Positions 15,484 to 22,013 of a stretch of DNA of 22,013 nucleotides are shown here, piece by piece. Origin of the DNA: Rhodobacterales bacterium UBA7416 (lineage in GTDB: Bacteria > Pseudomonadota > Alphaproteobacteria > Rhodobacterales > Rhodobacteraceae); NCBI GenBank assembly GCA_002469545.1, contig DKMK01000058.1, forward strand, positions 5,434 to 27,446, read 5' to 3'. The notes under the pieces are model-generated. The model did no database searches, was not told where the DNA came from, and worked only from the letters and a program-made list of their open reading frames with translations. Each line of letters opens with the position of its first letter. The first letter of the stretch is position 1. The translations under genes and the position numbers were made by a program.

Positions 15484-16956
15484 CATCCATTTATCCAACG
15501 CATCGATCTGGGCGGCGTCCATACGCAGTCCCAATTTACTGCGACGCCAAACAACATCGTCCGCGCGTTTTGCGAATTCGTTCTGCATCAACCATGAAAC
15601 TTCGCGTGCATATAATGTGGCACCAAAATCGTGACCCAGATCCGCGACAGACTTCGCATCGTCCAACATATCGGCCGCATCAGTCCCATAAGACCGCACT
15701 AACCTGTCCGCCCATGCTGCGTCCAAAAATGGAAATGCTGTGCGCAGTGAAACATGAACAGCGCTCAGCCCATCAGTTGGAAAATCACCCCCCGGTAACG
15801 GCGCATGCGTCGTCCACGCACCACCCGCATCCGGAAAATGTTCCACCAACATGCCAACCGCTTTTTCGGATAACTTACGATACGTTGTAATCTTGCCGCC
15901 ATATATATTCAACAACGGCCCGCGCGATCCATCCCCATGCCAGCGCACAATATAGTCGCGTGTGGCGGATGCCGCATCTTTCTTGCCATCATCCAACAAC
16001 GGGCGCACAGCAGAATATTTCCAAGCGATTTGATCTATCTTCACAGGTGTCTTGAAATATTCGGACGCGGCACCGCATAAATACGCCGCCTCTTCGTTCG
16101 AACATTCCACTTTATCTGCGGTGCCAATGTGATCGGCGTCGGTTGTCCCGATCAGCGTAAAATCAGTCTCGTACGGAATTGCGAAAATGATGCGCCCATC
16201 GGTTTGTTGAAAAATATACGGCTGATCGTGGTCAAACAATTTCGGTACAACAATATGACTGCCACGCACCAACCGTAAACCAAATTTCCCTTGCCGGCTC
16301 TCTGCACTCTCCAGCACGGTTTCTAACCAAGGGCCAGCAGCATTCACAGCCAAGGTCGATGTCGCGCGTTGCGTTCCTGCTTCCGTCTCATACTCAACAA
16401 CCCACTGCCCATCGACATAATCCATCCATGTGCATTTCGCGCGGGTTAAAACCGTGGCTCCACGTGTCGCCGCATCGCGTGCATTCAAGGCCACCAATCG
16501 CGCATCGTTTACCCAACAATCTGAATATTCGAATGCCTTGGTGAATTCGGGTTTCAAAGCCGCGCCAACGACATGGTCAGACAGCTTCAATGTCTTGGTC
16601 GCGGGCAATTTTTTGCGCCCACCAATATAGTCGTAAACATACAACCCAAGGCGCAAAAACCACGCTGGGCGCAGCCCGCGATGATGGGGCAAAATGAACC
16701 GCAATGGCTTGCTGATGTGGGGCATGTTGGCCCATAAAACTTCGCGTTCCTTCAATGCTTGGCGCACCAGTTTGAATTCGTAATATTCTAGGTACCGTAA
16801 ACCACCATGAAATAACTTGGTTGATCCAGACGATGTACCTGACGCCAAATCGTTTTGTTCCAACAACAAAACACGCAAACCACGGCCCGCTGCATCACGC
16901 GCTATGCCTGTGCCATTCACCCCACCGCCGATAATGATAACGTCGAAATCTGTCAT
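15472..16956 (-). CDS. glpD: Glycerol-3-phosphate dehydrogenase (FAD, aerobic type)
   Basis: Membrane-associated flavoprotein that oxidises glycerol-3-phosphate to dihydroxyacetone phosphate and passes electrons to quinone. The 494 residues begin with an FAD-binding segment (DVIIIGGGVNGTGIARDAAG, residues 4-23) and LLLEQNDLASGTSSGSTKLF, followed by HGGLRYLEYYEFKLV, the GlpD active-site region. The GTTDADH motif and the C-terminal helical domain (about 385-494) are present. An AAGGT lies about 10 nt before the ATG. It is divergent from glpK across 74 bp, and together they convert glycerol to DHAP, which is also the NadA co-substrate. The 3' end overlaps nadC. Confidence 0.96.
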   Translation of the reverse strand: MTDFDVIIIGGGVNGTGIARDAAGRGLRVLLLEQNDLASGTSSGSTKLFHGGLRYLEYYEFKLVRQALKEREVLWANMPHISKPLRFILPHHRGLRPAWFLRLGLYVYDYIGGRKKLPATKTLKLSDHVVGAALKPEFTKAFEYSDCWVNDARLVALNARDAATRGATVLTRAKCTWMDYVDGQWVVEYETEAGTQRATSTLAVNAAGPWLETVLESAESRQGKFGLRLVRGSHIVVPKLFDHDQPYIFQQTDGRIIFAIPYETDFTLIGTTDADHIGTADKVECSNEEAAYLCGAASEYFKTPVKIDQIAWKYSAVRPLLDDGKKDAASATRDYIVRWHGDGSRGPLLNIYGGKITTYRKLSEKAVGMLVEHFPDAGGAWTTHAPLPGGDFPTDGLSAVHVSLRTAFPFLDAAWADRLVRSYGTDAADMLDDAKSVADLGHDFGATLYAREVSWLMQNEFAKRADDVVWRRSKLGLRMDAAQIDALDKWMLAV

Positions 16957-17030
16957 GTGGTTTACCTTTGCTTGGCCACCTTATAGCGCTAACGTCATGG
17001 GGGGCAAAGTTGAAATGGAGAACTGACGCA
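16957..17030. promoter_or_regulatory. glpD-glpK divergent intergenic region
   Basis: The 74-bp gap serves both glp genes. It contains a perfect 8-bp palindrome TAGCGCTA (16984-16991) and a GGAG ribosome binding site for glpK. I see no convincing -35/-10 pair in either direction and no match to the E. coli GlpR operator pattern. The palindrome is a possible operator core, which is weak evidence. Confidence 0.3.
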
Positions 17031-18482
17031 ATGACACATATTCTGGCAATTGACCAAGGTACGACATCCAGCCGTGCGATTATGTTTGATGCTGATCTAC
17101 GTCCCGTCGAAACTGCGCAACAGGAATTCACGCAACATTTTCCAAAATCGGGCTGGGTGGAACATGACCCAGAAGAGATTTGGGAAACGACACTATCCGT
17201 CAGCAAACAGGCGCTCCGCGATTACACACCAGATGCAATCGGAATAACAAACCAACGTGAAACCACAATCGTTTGGGATCGCAAAACAGGCACGGCGGTT
17301 TACAATGCAATCGTCTGGCAGGATCGCCGCACCGGTGATTATTGCGACAGCATCCGCGATGAATGGGCCGACACGATTAATCGCAAAACTGGTTTAGTGT
17401 TAGATTCCTATTTTTCCGCAACCAAGGTGAAATGGATTTTGGATAATGTCGATGGCGTCCGTGCACGCGCCGATGCGGGTGATCTGTTGTTTGGTACCAT
17501 CGACAGCTTTTTGATTTGGCGCCTTACACAGGGTGACCGTCATGTCACCGACGCAACCAATGCGGCGCGAACAATGTTGTATAATATCGGCGACGGTTGC
17601 TGGGACGATGACCTGTTGGATCTCTTTGGTATCCCAAAATCAATGTTGCCAACTGTTATGGACAGCGCTGCTGATTTTGGCACGACGACCTTGCTTGGCG
17701 GTGAAATTGCAATCACGGGCGTCGCGGGCGATCAACAAGCCGCAAGCGTTGGTCAGGCATGTTTTCAACCAGGCATGTTAAAAGCCACTTACGGAACGGG
17801 CTGTTTTGCGCTGCTCAATACGGGCGATGACATGGTTCTGTCGCAAAACAAATTGCTGACGACAATTGCATACCAATTAAATGGCAAACCGACATATGCA
17901 TTAGAAGGATCAATCTTTATCGCGGGCGCGGTGGTTCAATGGCTGCGTGATGGATTGGGGATAATCGATAATGCGGCCCAAGCAGGCGACTTGGCACCGA
18001 CCGCAGACCCAGAACAGGCGGTCTATTTCGTCCCCGCCTTCACAGGCCTTGGCGCACCATATTGGAAAGCAGACGTTCGCGGCGCAATCTTCGGCCTTAC
18101 ACGCGGCACAGGCCCGGCTGAAATCGCCCGTGCTGCATTGGAATCCGTCGCCTTCCAAACAGCAGATCTCATGACCGCTATGTCACGCGATTGGCAAGGT
18201 GATGCAGTATTGCGCGTTGACGGCGGCATGGCAAATTCAGATTGGACAATGCAGAATTTGGCCGATCAATTGGGCGCCCCCGTAGACCGCCCCAGCGTCA
18301 CCGAAACCACAGCAAAAGGCGCGGCCTATCTGGCAGGCCTATACATTGGCGCATATCCAGCCCCTGACGAATTCGCAAAAACATGGGCCTTGGAACGTCA
18401 GTTCACGCCACAGATTGATGCCAAAACCCGCGCGGCGCGATACGCAGGTTGGACAGATGCAATTGGACGGTTAACGAACTAA
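17031..18482 (+). CDS. glpK: Glycerol kinase
   Basis: Phosphorylates glycerol with ATP to glycerol-3-phosphate, the substrate of the divergent GlpD. FGGY-family kinase of 483 residues, near the usual 495. Motifs: AIDQGTTSSRA (6-16, ATP phosphate loop), GWVEHDPEEIW, GITNQRETTIVWD, NAIVWQDRRT, SYFSATKVKW, GDQQAASVGQACF, ATYGTGCFALLNTG, VPAFTGLGAPYW and LRVDGGMANSDW. The frame extends upstream to 16968, but the ATG at 17031 has GGAG 10 nt before it and starts directly at the conserved kinase N-terminus. The last 84 bp resemble a relic at 20369-20452. Confidence 0.96.
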   Translation: MTHILAIDQGTTSSRAIMFDADLRPVETAQQEFTQHFPKSGWVEHDPEEIWETTLSVSKQALRDYTPDAIGITNQRETTIVWDRKTGTAVYNAIVWQDRRTGDYCDSIRDEWADTINRKTGLVLDSYFSATKVKWILDNVDGVRARADAGDLLFGTIDSFLIWRLTQGDRHVTDATNAARTMLYNIGDGCWDDDLLDLFGIPKSMLPTVMDSAADFGTTTLLGGEIAITGVAGDQQAASVGQACFQPGMLKATYGTGCFALLNTGDDMVLSQNKLLTTIAYQLNGKPTYALEGSIFIAGAVVQWLRDGLGIIDNAAQAGDLAPTADPEQAVYFVPAFTGLGAPYWKADVRGAIFGLTRGTGPAEIARAALESVAFQTADLMTAMSRDWQGDAVLRVDGGMANSDWTMQNLADQLGAPVDRPSVTETTAKGAAYLAGLYIGAYPAPDEFAKTWALERQFTPQIDAKTRAARYAGWTDAIGRLTN

Positions 18483-18528
18483 GCGTCACTTTTGCCAACA
18501 GTTTTCAAATCTAATTTAGCCATTTCGT

Positions 18529-20262
18529 TTATTGCGCTTCGAGGGTCTCAGAATGCCATGTGCGCTTGTCATCAATAATGGCGCGGGATGCATCCTTGGG
18601 AAATCCGATTCCATTCAGCAATTGCTCACACAGCTCAAGACTTGCCTCTACGGTTTCCGGCACAGCGCTTTGCGCGCCGTTAGCCCGCAATTGGCGGGCA
18701 TGGTCAACATCGCGCGCACGCGCAATAATTGTCACATGCGGCCAAGTTTCGTGGATGGCCTTAATGACATGCTCTGCTGATTTTGGCGCATCCATCGTGG
18801 TTGCAATCGCCGCCGCATGCTCGATACCGATGTGGCGAAGCAAATCGGCTTGGCTTGCATCTCCAAACACCACGGGCGCGCCTTTGGCGCGTTCTTGCGC
18901 CACCAATTCCGCATCGCTGTCGACGGCAATATAGGGAATTCTCTGCTCTTCCAGCAACTGAGCCAGCATTTTGCCGACCCTGCCAAAACCACCAATAATC
19001 ACAGGATGCGCACCGTCGCTCACCACGTTGGGCAACACATCACCCGCTTCTCGTTGCCTCAACATCTCACCCAATTTATTTGCGATCGAGGCAAGCAGTG
19101 GGGTCACAAACATGGTCACGATAACCACCAACAACATAAAGTGCGCAACCTCCGTTTCCAATAACGACAAGGACAACGCCGCCGCAATCACAACGAATGC
19201 AAATTCACCACCTTGGCTCATCAAAAGTGCGGTCTCGGCCGAAACATCTTTGGGCAAACGATAAAGACGGGAAAGACCAAACAAGATGCTCGCCTTAATT
19301 CCGATTAACCCAACCGTCGCAAGTATGACCCAAACAATATCTTCCCATACCGCCAAAATGTCCAAGCTCATACCGACCGAGATAAAAAACAGCCCCAACA
19401 ACAGACCTTTGAACGGCTCAATATCACTGGCGATTTGATGTCGATATTCTGTCCCTGCAAACAAAAGACCAGCAAGGAACGCGCCCAGCGCCATAGATAA
19501 ACCCGCCGTTGCCGTTAAGGCCGCAGTGATCAATATCATCAAAATCACGGCCGCCATGAACACTTCTCGGCTACCAGTGCCGCCAACAAACCGCAAAATC
19601 GGACGCACAACAATACGGCCGATTAGAAAAATACCACATATAACCAATGCCGCTTCTCCAATTGCCAGCAATGCCGCCATACCCAACGATCCTTCGACTT
19701 TGGCACCAGCGATGCCAACGAAAAACAGGATTGGAACGACCGCAAGATCCTGAAACAGAAGAACCGCAAAACTGGTGCGCCCCGTCGGCGTGCTCAACCG
19801 CCGCGTCTCGGTCAGCATTTGCATAACCAACGCGGTAGAGGATAACGCAAGACAAAGGCCAAGAATGGTTGATGCGACCACTGTGTTTCCAAACGCATAG
19901 GCAATGCTGCCAATCACCACGGCACTGATCCCCACCTGCGCCGAACCAACCCCAAAAACCAGCCCCCGCATTCCCCAAAGCTGACTACCAGACAGCTCAA
20001 GCCCGATTGTGAACAACAGGAAAACAACACCCAGTTCGGCAAAACGACGAACCCCCTCGATATCGGCAAAAACCATCAGCTCCAGAATTGGCGTTTCACC
20101 AACAAGCCGCCCAATACCAAACGGCCCAATAACCAACCCGACGAACAAAAACCCAAGCGCCGCATTTATGCCAGCGCGGCGCATTAACGGAACGATTAAT
20201 CCGGCCGCCACCAAAAAGATAATAGCTTCGCGAAGATATGGAATTTCAGGGTGCACGATCAT
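18529..20262 (-). CDS. Monovalent cation/proton antiporter of the CPA2 family with TrkA-N (RCK) domain, KefB-like
   Basis: Inner-membrane potassium or sodium/proton antiporter, or glutathione-gated K+ efflux type. The 577-residue protein has a hydrophobic N-terminal part (about 8-395) with around a dozen membrane segments. CPA2 motifs there are LLFTIGLEL (82-90), LSSTALVMQML (140-150), LLFQDLAVVP (168-177), LGAFLAGLLFAGTEYR, GLFFISVGMSLD (290-301) and SQGGEFAFV (349-357). The cytoplasmic C-terminus is an RCK/TrkA-N domain starting with IIGGFGRVGKML (GxGxxG at 425-430), with acidic Asp448/Asp450 at the end of strand two, as expected for nucleotide binding. The ribosome binding site AAAAGG is close to the ATG. 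It is convergent with glpK across 46 bp that show no good terminator. Whether it is KefB, KefC or YbaL cannot be settled by eye. Confidence 0.92.
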   Translation of the reverse strand: MIVHPEIPYLREAIIFLVAAGLIVPLMRRAGINAALGFLFVGLVIGPFGIGRLVGETPILELMVFADIEGVRRFAELGVVFLLFTIGLELSGSQLWGMRGLVFGVGSAQVGISAVVIGSIAYAFGNTVVASTILGLCLALSSTALVMQMLTETRRLSTPTGRTSFAVLLFQDLAVVPILFFVGIAGAKVEGSLGMAALLAIGEAALVICGIFLIGRIVVRPILRFVGGTGSREVFMAAVILMILITAALTATAGLSMALGAFLAGLLFAGTEYRHQIASDIEPFKGLLLGLFFISVGMSLDILAVWEDIVWVILATVGLIGIKASILFGLSRLYRLPKDVSAETALLMSQGGEFAFVVIAAALSLSLLETEVAHFMLLVVIVTMFVTPLLASIANKLGEMLRQREAGDVLPNVVSDGAHPVIIGGFGRVGKMLAQLLEEQRIPYIAVDSDAELVAQERAKGAPVVFGDASQADLLRHIGIEHAAAIATTMDAPKSAEHVIKAIHETWPHVTIIARARDVDHARQLRANGAQSAVPETVEASLELCEQLLNGIGFPKDASRAIIDDKRTWHSETLEAQ

Positions 20263-20313
20263 GCCTTTTACATGTTAGTTCCTGGCCAGCATATCGACCC
20301 AACACAACAGTGC

Positions 20314-20334
20314 AAGACAGTTCAAGATTGTCTT
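20314..20334. promoter_or_regulatory. Short inverted repeat upstream of the antiporter gene
   Basis: AAGACA (20314-20319) and TGTCTT (20329-20334) form an inverted repeat with a 9-nt spacer, about 50 bp before the antiporter start. This has the size of a dimeric repressor or activator site. No factor is recognised and a chance occurrence is possible. Confidence 0.25.
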
Positions 20335-20368
20335 TCACAACATTTCCTTTACGATAAAACATCTTCAA

Positions 20369-20452
20369 CAGTTCACGCGTCAGATAAATGACGATACACG
20401 CGTCGCGCGATATGCGGGTTGGTTGGATGCAATTGGGCGTCTAATCGATTAA
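20369..20452 (+). pseudogene. Relic of a second glycerol kinase gene (3' end only)
   Basis: This stretch reads in one frame, ending in TAA at 20450-20452, as the last 27 residues of a glycerol kinase: it starts QFTRQIND and ends ARYAGWLDAIGRLID. Compared by hand without gaps with the end of the intact glpK (18399-18482), 62 of 84 bases and 19 of 27 residues agree, including the shared stop position. Upstream, only AAAACAT (20357-20363) still lines up with glpK, with a short deletion between, and no kinase frame continues before that. It is therefore a fragment of a diverged glpK copy whose remainder was deleted, now lying between the antiporter and trxA genes. Confidence 0.85.
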
Positions 20453-20461
20453 CGTTAGCCA

Positions 20462-20500
20462 GTGCACAGTTTGTGTATGAATTGTGTACAGGTTGTGCAT
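20462..20500. repeat. Four GTGYAY boxes phased at 11 bp
   Basis: GTGCAC, GTGTAT, GTGTAC and GTGCAT begin at 20462, 20473, 20484 and 20495, exactly 11 bp apart, so they would sit on one face of the DNA helix. Three of the four are preceded by TT (TTGTGYAY). The outer parts also form an inverted repeat, TGCACA (20463-20468) with TGTGCA (20494-20499). They lie between the glpK relic and the trxA terminator. The array could be a protein-binding site, but there is no known match. Confidence 0.5.
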
Positions 20501-20510
20501 CCCCAAAAAC

Positions 20511-20538
20511 GCAAAAAGGCCACCCAAAGGTGACCTTT
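20511..20538 (-). terminator. Rho-independent terminator of trxA
   Basis: On the minus strand, AAAGGTCACC (20538-20529), a 4-nt loop TTTG and GGTGGCCTTT (20524-20515) make a 10-bp stem with a single G-U pair, followed directly by more T residues (five in a row in total). It starts 22 bp after the trxA stop, at the expected place and orientation. Confidence 0.88.
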
Positions 20539-20560
20539 AAAATCTTGATCTTTTTTCAAC

Positions 20561-20881
20561 TTACACGCTGGCGTTAATCCAGTCAGCCAATGCTGCTTTT
20601 GGTGCCGCGCCAGTTTTGTTTGCAATGATTGCGCCGTCTTTGATGATGAACAACGCAGGGATGCCACGTACACCCATTTGCGCTGGCGAATTTGGATTTT
20701 CGTCAACGTTCACTTTGACAATTTTCACTTTGCCTTCGTATTCGTCTGACAATTCTTCCAGTGACGGGCCGATTTGTTTACATGGGCCACACCATTCTGC
20801 CCAGAAGTCTACGACGACTGGAATGTCGGACTGGCGCACTTCGGCGTCAAATGTTGCGTCTGTTACTGCTACGGTTGCCAT
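20561..20881 (-). CDS. trxA: Thioredoxin
   Basis: Small cytoplasmic dithiol-disulfide oxidoreductase that reduces protein disulfides with electrons from thioredoxin reductase. The 106 residues match the family length and contain the redox site WCGPCK (Cys31, Cys34), preceded by VVVDFWAE, and the cis-proline Pro75 in RGIPALFI. A strong ribosome binding site, AAGGAGA, lies upstream of the ATG. It follows addA by 58 bp on the same strand, a common order in Rhodobacterales, and ends with its own intrinsic terminator. Confidence 0.97.
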   Translation of the reverse strand: MATVAVTDATFDAEVRQSDIPVVVDFWAEWCGPCKQIGPSLEELSDEYEGKVKIVKVNVDENPNSPAQMGVRGIPALFIIKDGAIIANKTGAAPKAALADWINASV

Positions 20882-20939
20882 TTCGGCTCTCCTTGGACGA
20901 TTTGATTTGAACGGAACCTATGAACCGCGGCGCGATTGG

Positions 20940-22013
20940 TCAAGGCGCAGTCACGCGGTTGAGAGCCTCTGCAACAAGTTTCGGGGGAATGGGCATCAAT
21001 GTCGCTGTGTGGGTCCACAGGATCGCTGCCTCGATTTCGTGATCGGGGAACACCTTTGCCAGCCCTGCCGCATAAGCCGCCATTTGCCGCAGTAACCCTT
21101 CTGGAGTCTGCTCAGGCGTATCAGGCACAAGGCGGTTCGATTTGTAGTCGATGGCCGTGACCTTGGTGTCGCTGATCAACAAGCGGTCAATCGCGCCGTG
21201 AAAGCGGATATCGCCGACTTGGGCGGTGATATCGACCTCGGTGAGCGCGTCTTTGGTCCAGAGATGCGCAAGCGCGGGGGCATCTAGCACTTTGCAAACA
21301 TGAGCAGGAATTTCGGCGTCATTGGCGAGGCCTTCATCCATGCCGGACAACAATTGTTTAGCCAAGTCGTCGCGCTTGTCTTTGGTGATCAAAGGTAAAT
21401 GTTCGAGCAACAAGTGGATCGCCGTGCCGCGTGCCTTTGCGTAATCTTCGTCCTGTTCGCTTTGATCTCCTGCGATGATTTTTGCGCCATTCAGGTCAGA
21501 AGGTGACACGGTTTTGGATTTCATGATTGTGGGTAAGTCGGCAAAAACAGGAGCCGCGACTTTTGCGATTTCTGTGCGCTTCACGTCCTCAAGTTCACCA
21601 CTTTTCCATTCCTCATGGGTAAAGCGACGGATGTCCAAACCACCACAACTCTCCTTCACAGCGCCAGCATGTTCCATCGCACACGCAACAAGCGAATACC
21701 AACTCTCGCTGCCGTCACCGACATCACCCGCAGCACCAATCACCAGCCATTTTTCCGCACGCGTCATCGCGACGTAAAGCAGGCGCATGTTTTCCTCATT
21801 CTGAGCTTCGGCCAATTCATCCTTCAGCGCACCCTGCGCCTCAGACGCGGAATCCGCTTTCGTTTTCCAGATCATGTGATTGGCAGCAGGATAGAGATCC
21901 GCACGCACTTCGTTCTTTTTCTTGGCAGTGTCGGGCAGGAACACAATCGGACTCTCTAACCCCTTGGCCCCATGCACCGTCATCACGCGAATGCGGTCGC
22001 CTTGGCTATCCAT
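20940..22013 (-). CDS. addA: Double-strand break repair helicase-nuclease AddA, C-terminal part
   Basis: AddA works with AddB in processing double-strand breaks for recombination. Only the last 357 residues are in the window; the frame is open at the right edge, and the ATG at 22013 is probably an internal methionine because helicase motifs follow immediately. Seen are UvrD-type motif V (RVMTVHGAKGLE, window residues 9-20) and motif VI (LLYVAMTRAEKWL, 78-90). A RecB-type nuclease domain follows with GTAIHLLLEH (His200), FHGAIDRLL (Asp276), IDYKSNR (Asp289, Lys291) and QMAAYAAGL (310-318). The full protein is usually above 1000 residues. This part appears somewhat more GC-rich than the rest of the window. 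addB would be expected further upstream, outside the window. Confidence 0.95.
   Translation of the reverse strand: MDSQGDRIRVMTVHGAKGLESPIVFLPDTAKKKNEVRADLYPAANHMIWKTKADSASEAQGALKDELAEAQNEENMRLLYVAMTRAEKWLVIGAAGDVGDGSESWYSLVACAMEHAGAVKESCGGLDIRRFTHEEWKSGELEDVKRTEIAKVAAPVFADLPTIMKSKTVSPSDLNGAKIIAGDQSEQDEDYAKARGTAIHLLLEHLPLITKDKRDDLAKQLLSGMDEGLANDAEIPAHVCKVLDAPALAHLWTKDALTEVDITAQVGDIRFHGAIDRLLISDTKVTAIDYKSNRLVPDTPEQTPEGLLRQMAAYAAGLAKVFPDHEIEAAILWTHTATLMPIPPKLVAEALNRVTAP

Noticed and set aside
18483..18528. Bidirectional terminator between glpK and the antiporter gene
   Set aside because: I found no convincing stem followed by a T-run in these 46 bp.
1..22013. Mobile element or CRISPR features
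   Set aside because: No transposase, integrase, terminal inverted repeats, tRNA attachment site or regularly spaced spacer array was seen.

Overview
The window looks like a piece of a marine alphaproteobacterial chromosome, most likely Rhodobacterales (Roseobacter group) with a moderate to low GC content. This is inferred from the addA-trxA gene order, the nadABC operon, the rmlCBDA cassette and the overall style of the proteins. No rRNA, tRNA, CRISPR array or insertion sequence was found. Coding density is high and most genes sit in tightly packed operons.

Layout. (1) 1-3233, minus strand: an rfbCBDA (rmlCBDA) operon making dTDP-L-rhamnose from glucose-1-phosphate; rfbA is cut by the left edge. 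(2) 3310-8621, minus strand: five closely packed genes, in transcription order an Ldh_2-family NAD(P)H oxidoreductase, an M19 (membrane dipeptidase-like) protein with altered metal ligands, a 552-residue protein of unknown function, a small DUF3726-like protein and an enolase-superfamily dehydratase-like protein. Three of the four junctions are start/stop overlaps. (3) 8737-11952, plus strand, divergent from that operon: a 1071-residue fusion of a reductive dehalogenase-like module (duplicated corrinoid-binding-type domain plus two [4Fe-4S] motifs) and a C-terminal flavin/NAD(P)H/[2Fe-2S] oxygenase-reductase module. This is the architecture of the cytoplasmic, self-sufficient, NADPH-dependent catabolic dehalogenases (RdhA of Nitratireductor pacificus, BhbA of Comamonas). 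(4) 12024-15483, plus strand: nadA-nadB-nadC, de novo NAD synthesis from aspartate. (5) 15472-18482: divergent glpD (minus) and glpK (plus), glycerol catabolism. (6) 18529-20262, minus strand: a KefB-type CPA2 cation/proton antiporter. (7) 20263-20560: a non-coding stretch holding a decayed 3' end of a second glpK, a four-fold 11-bp phased GTGYAY repeat and the trxA terminator. (8) 20561-22013, minus strand: trxA and the 3' part of addA.

The most interesting region is 3310-11952. A putative B12-dependent dehalogenase with a built-in electron supply faces, across a 115-bp divergent intergenic region, an operon with an oxidoreductase, a hydrolase-like protein lacking part of its usual metal site, an enolase-superfamily protein lacking the usual first metal Asp, and two proteins of unknown function. 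My inference is that this is one catabolic unit for an unidentified, possibly halogenated, marine metabolite. The sequence supports the gene families and the tight linkage, but not the substrate. The second notable item is the glpK fossil at 20369-20452.
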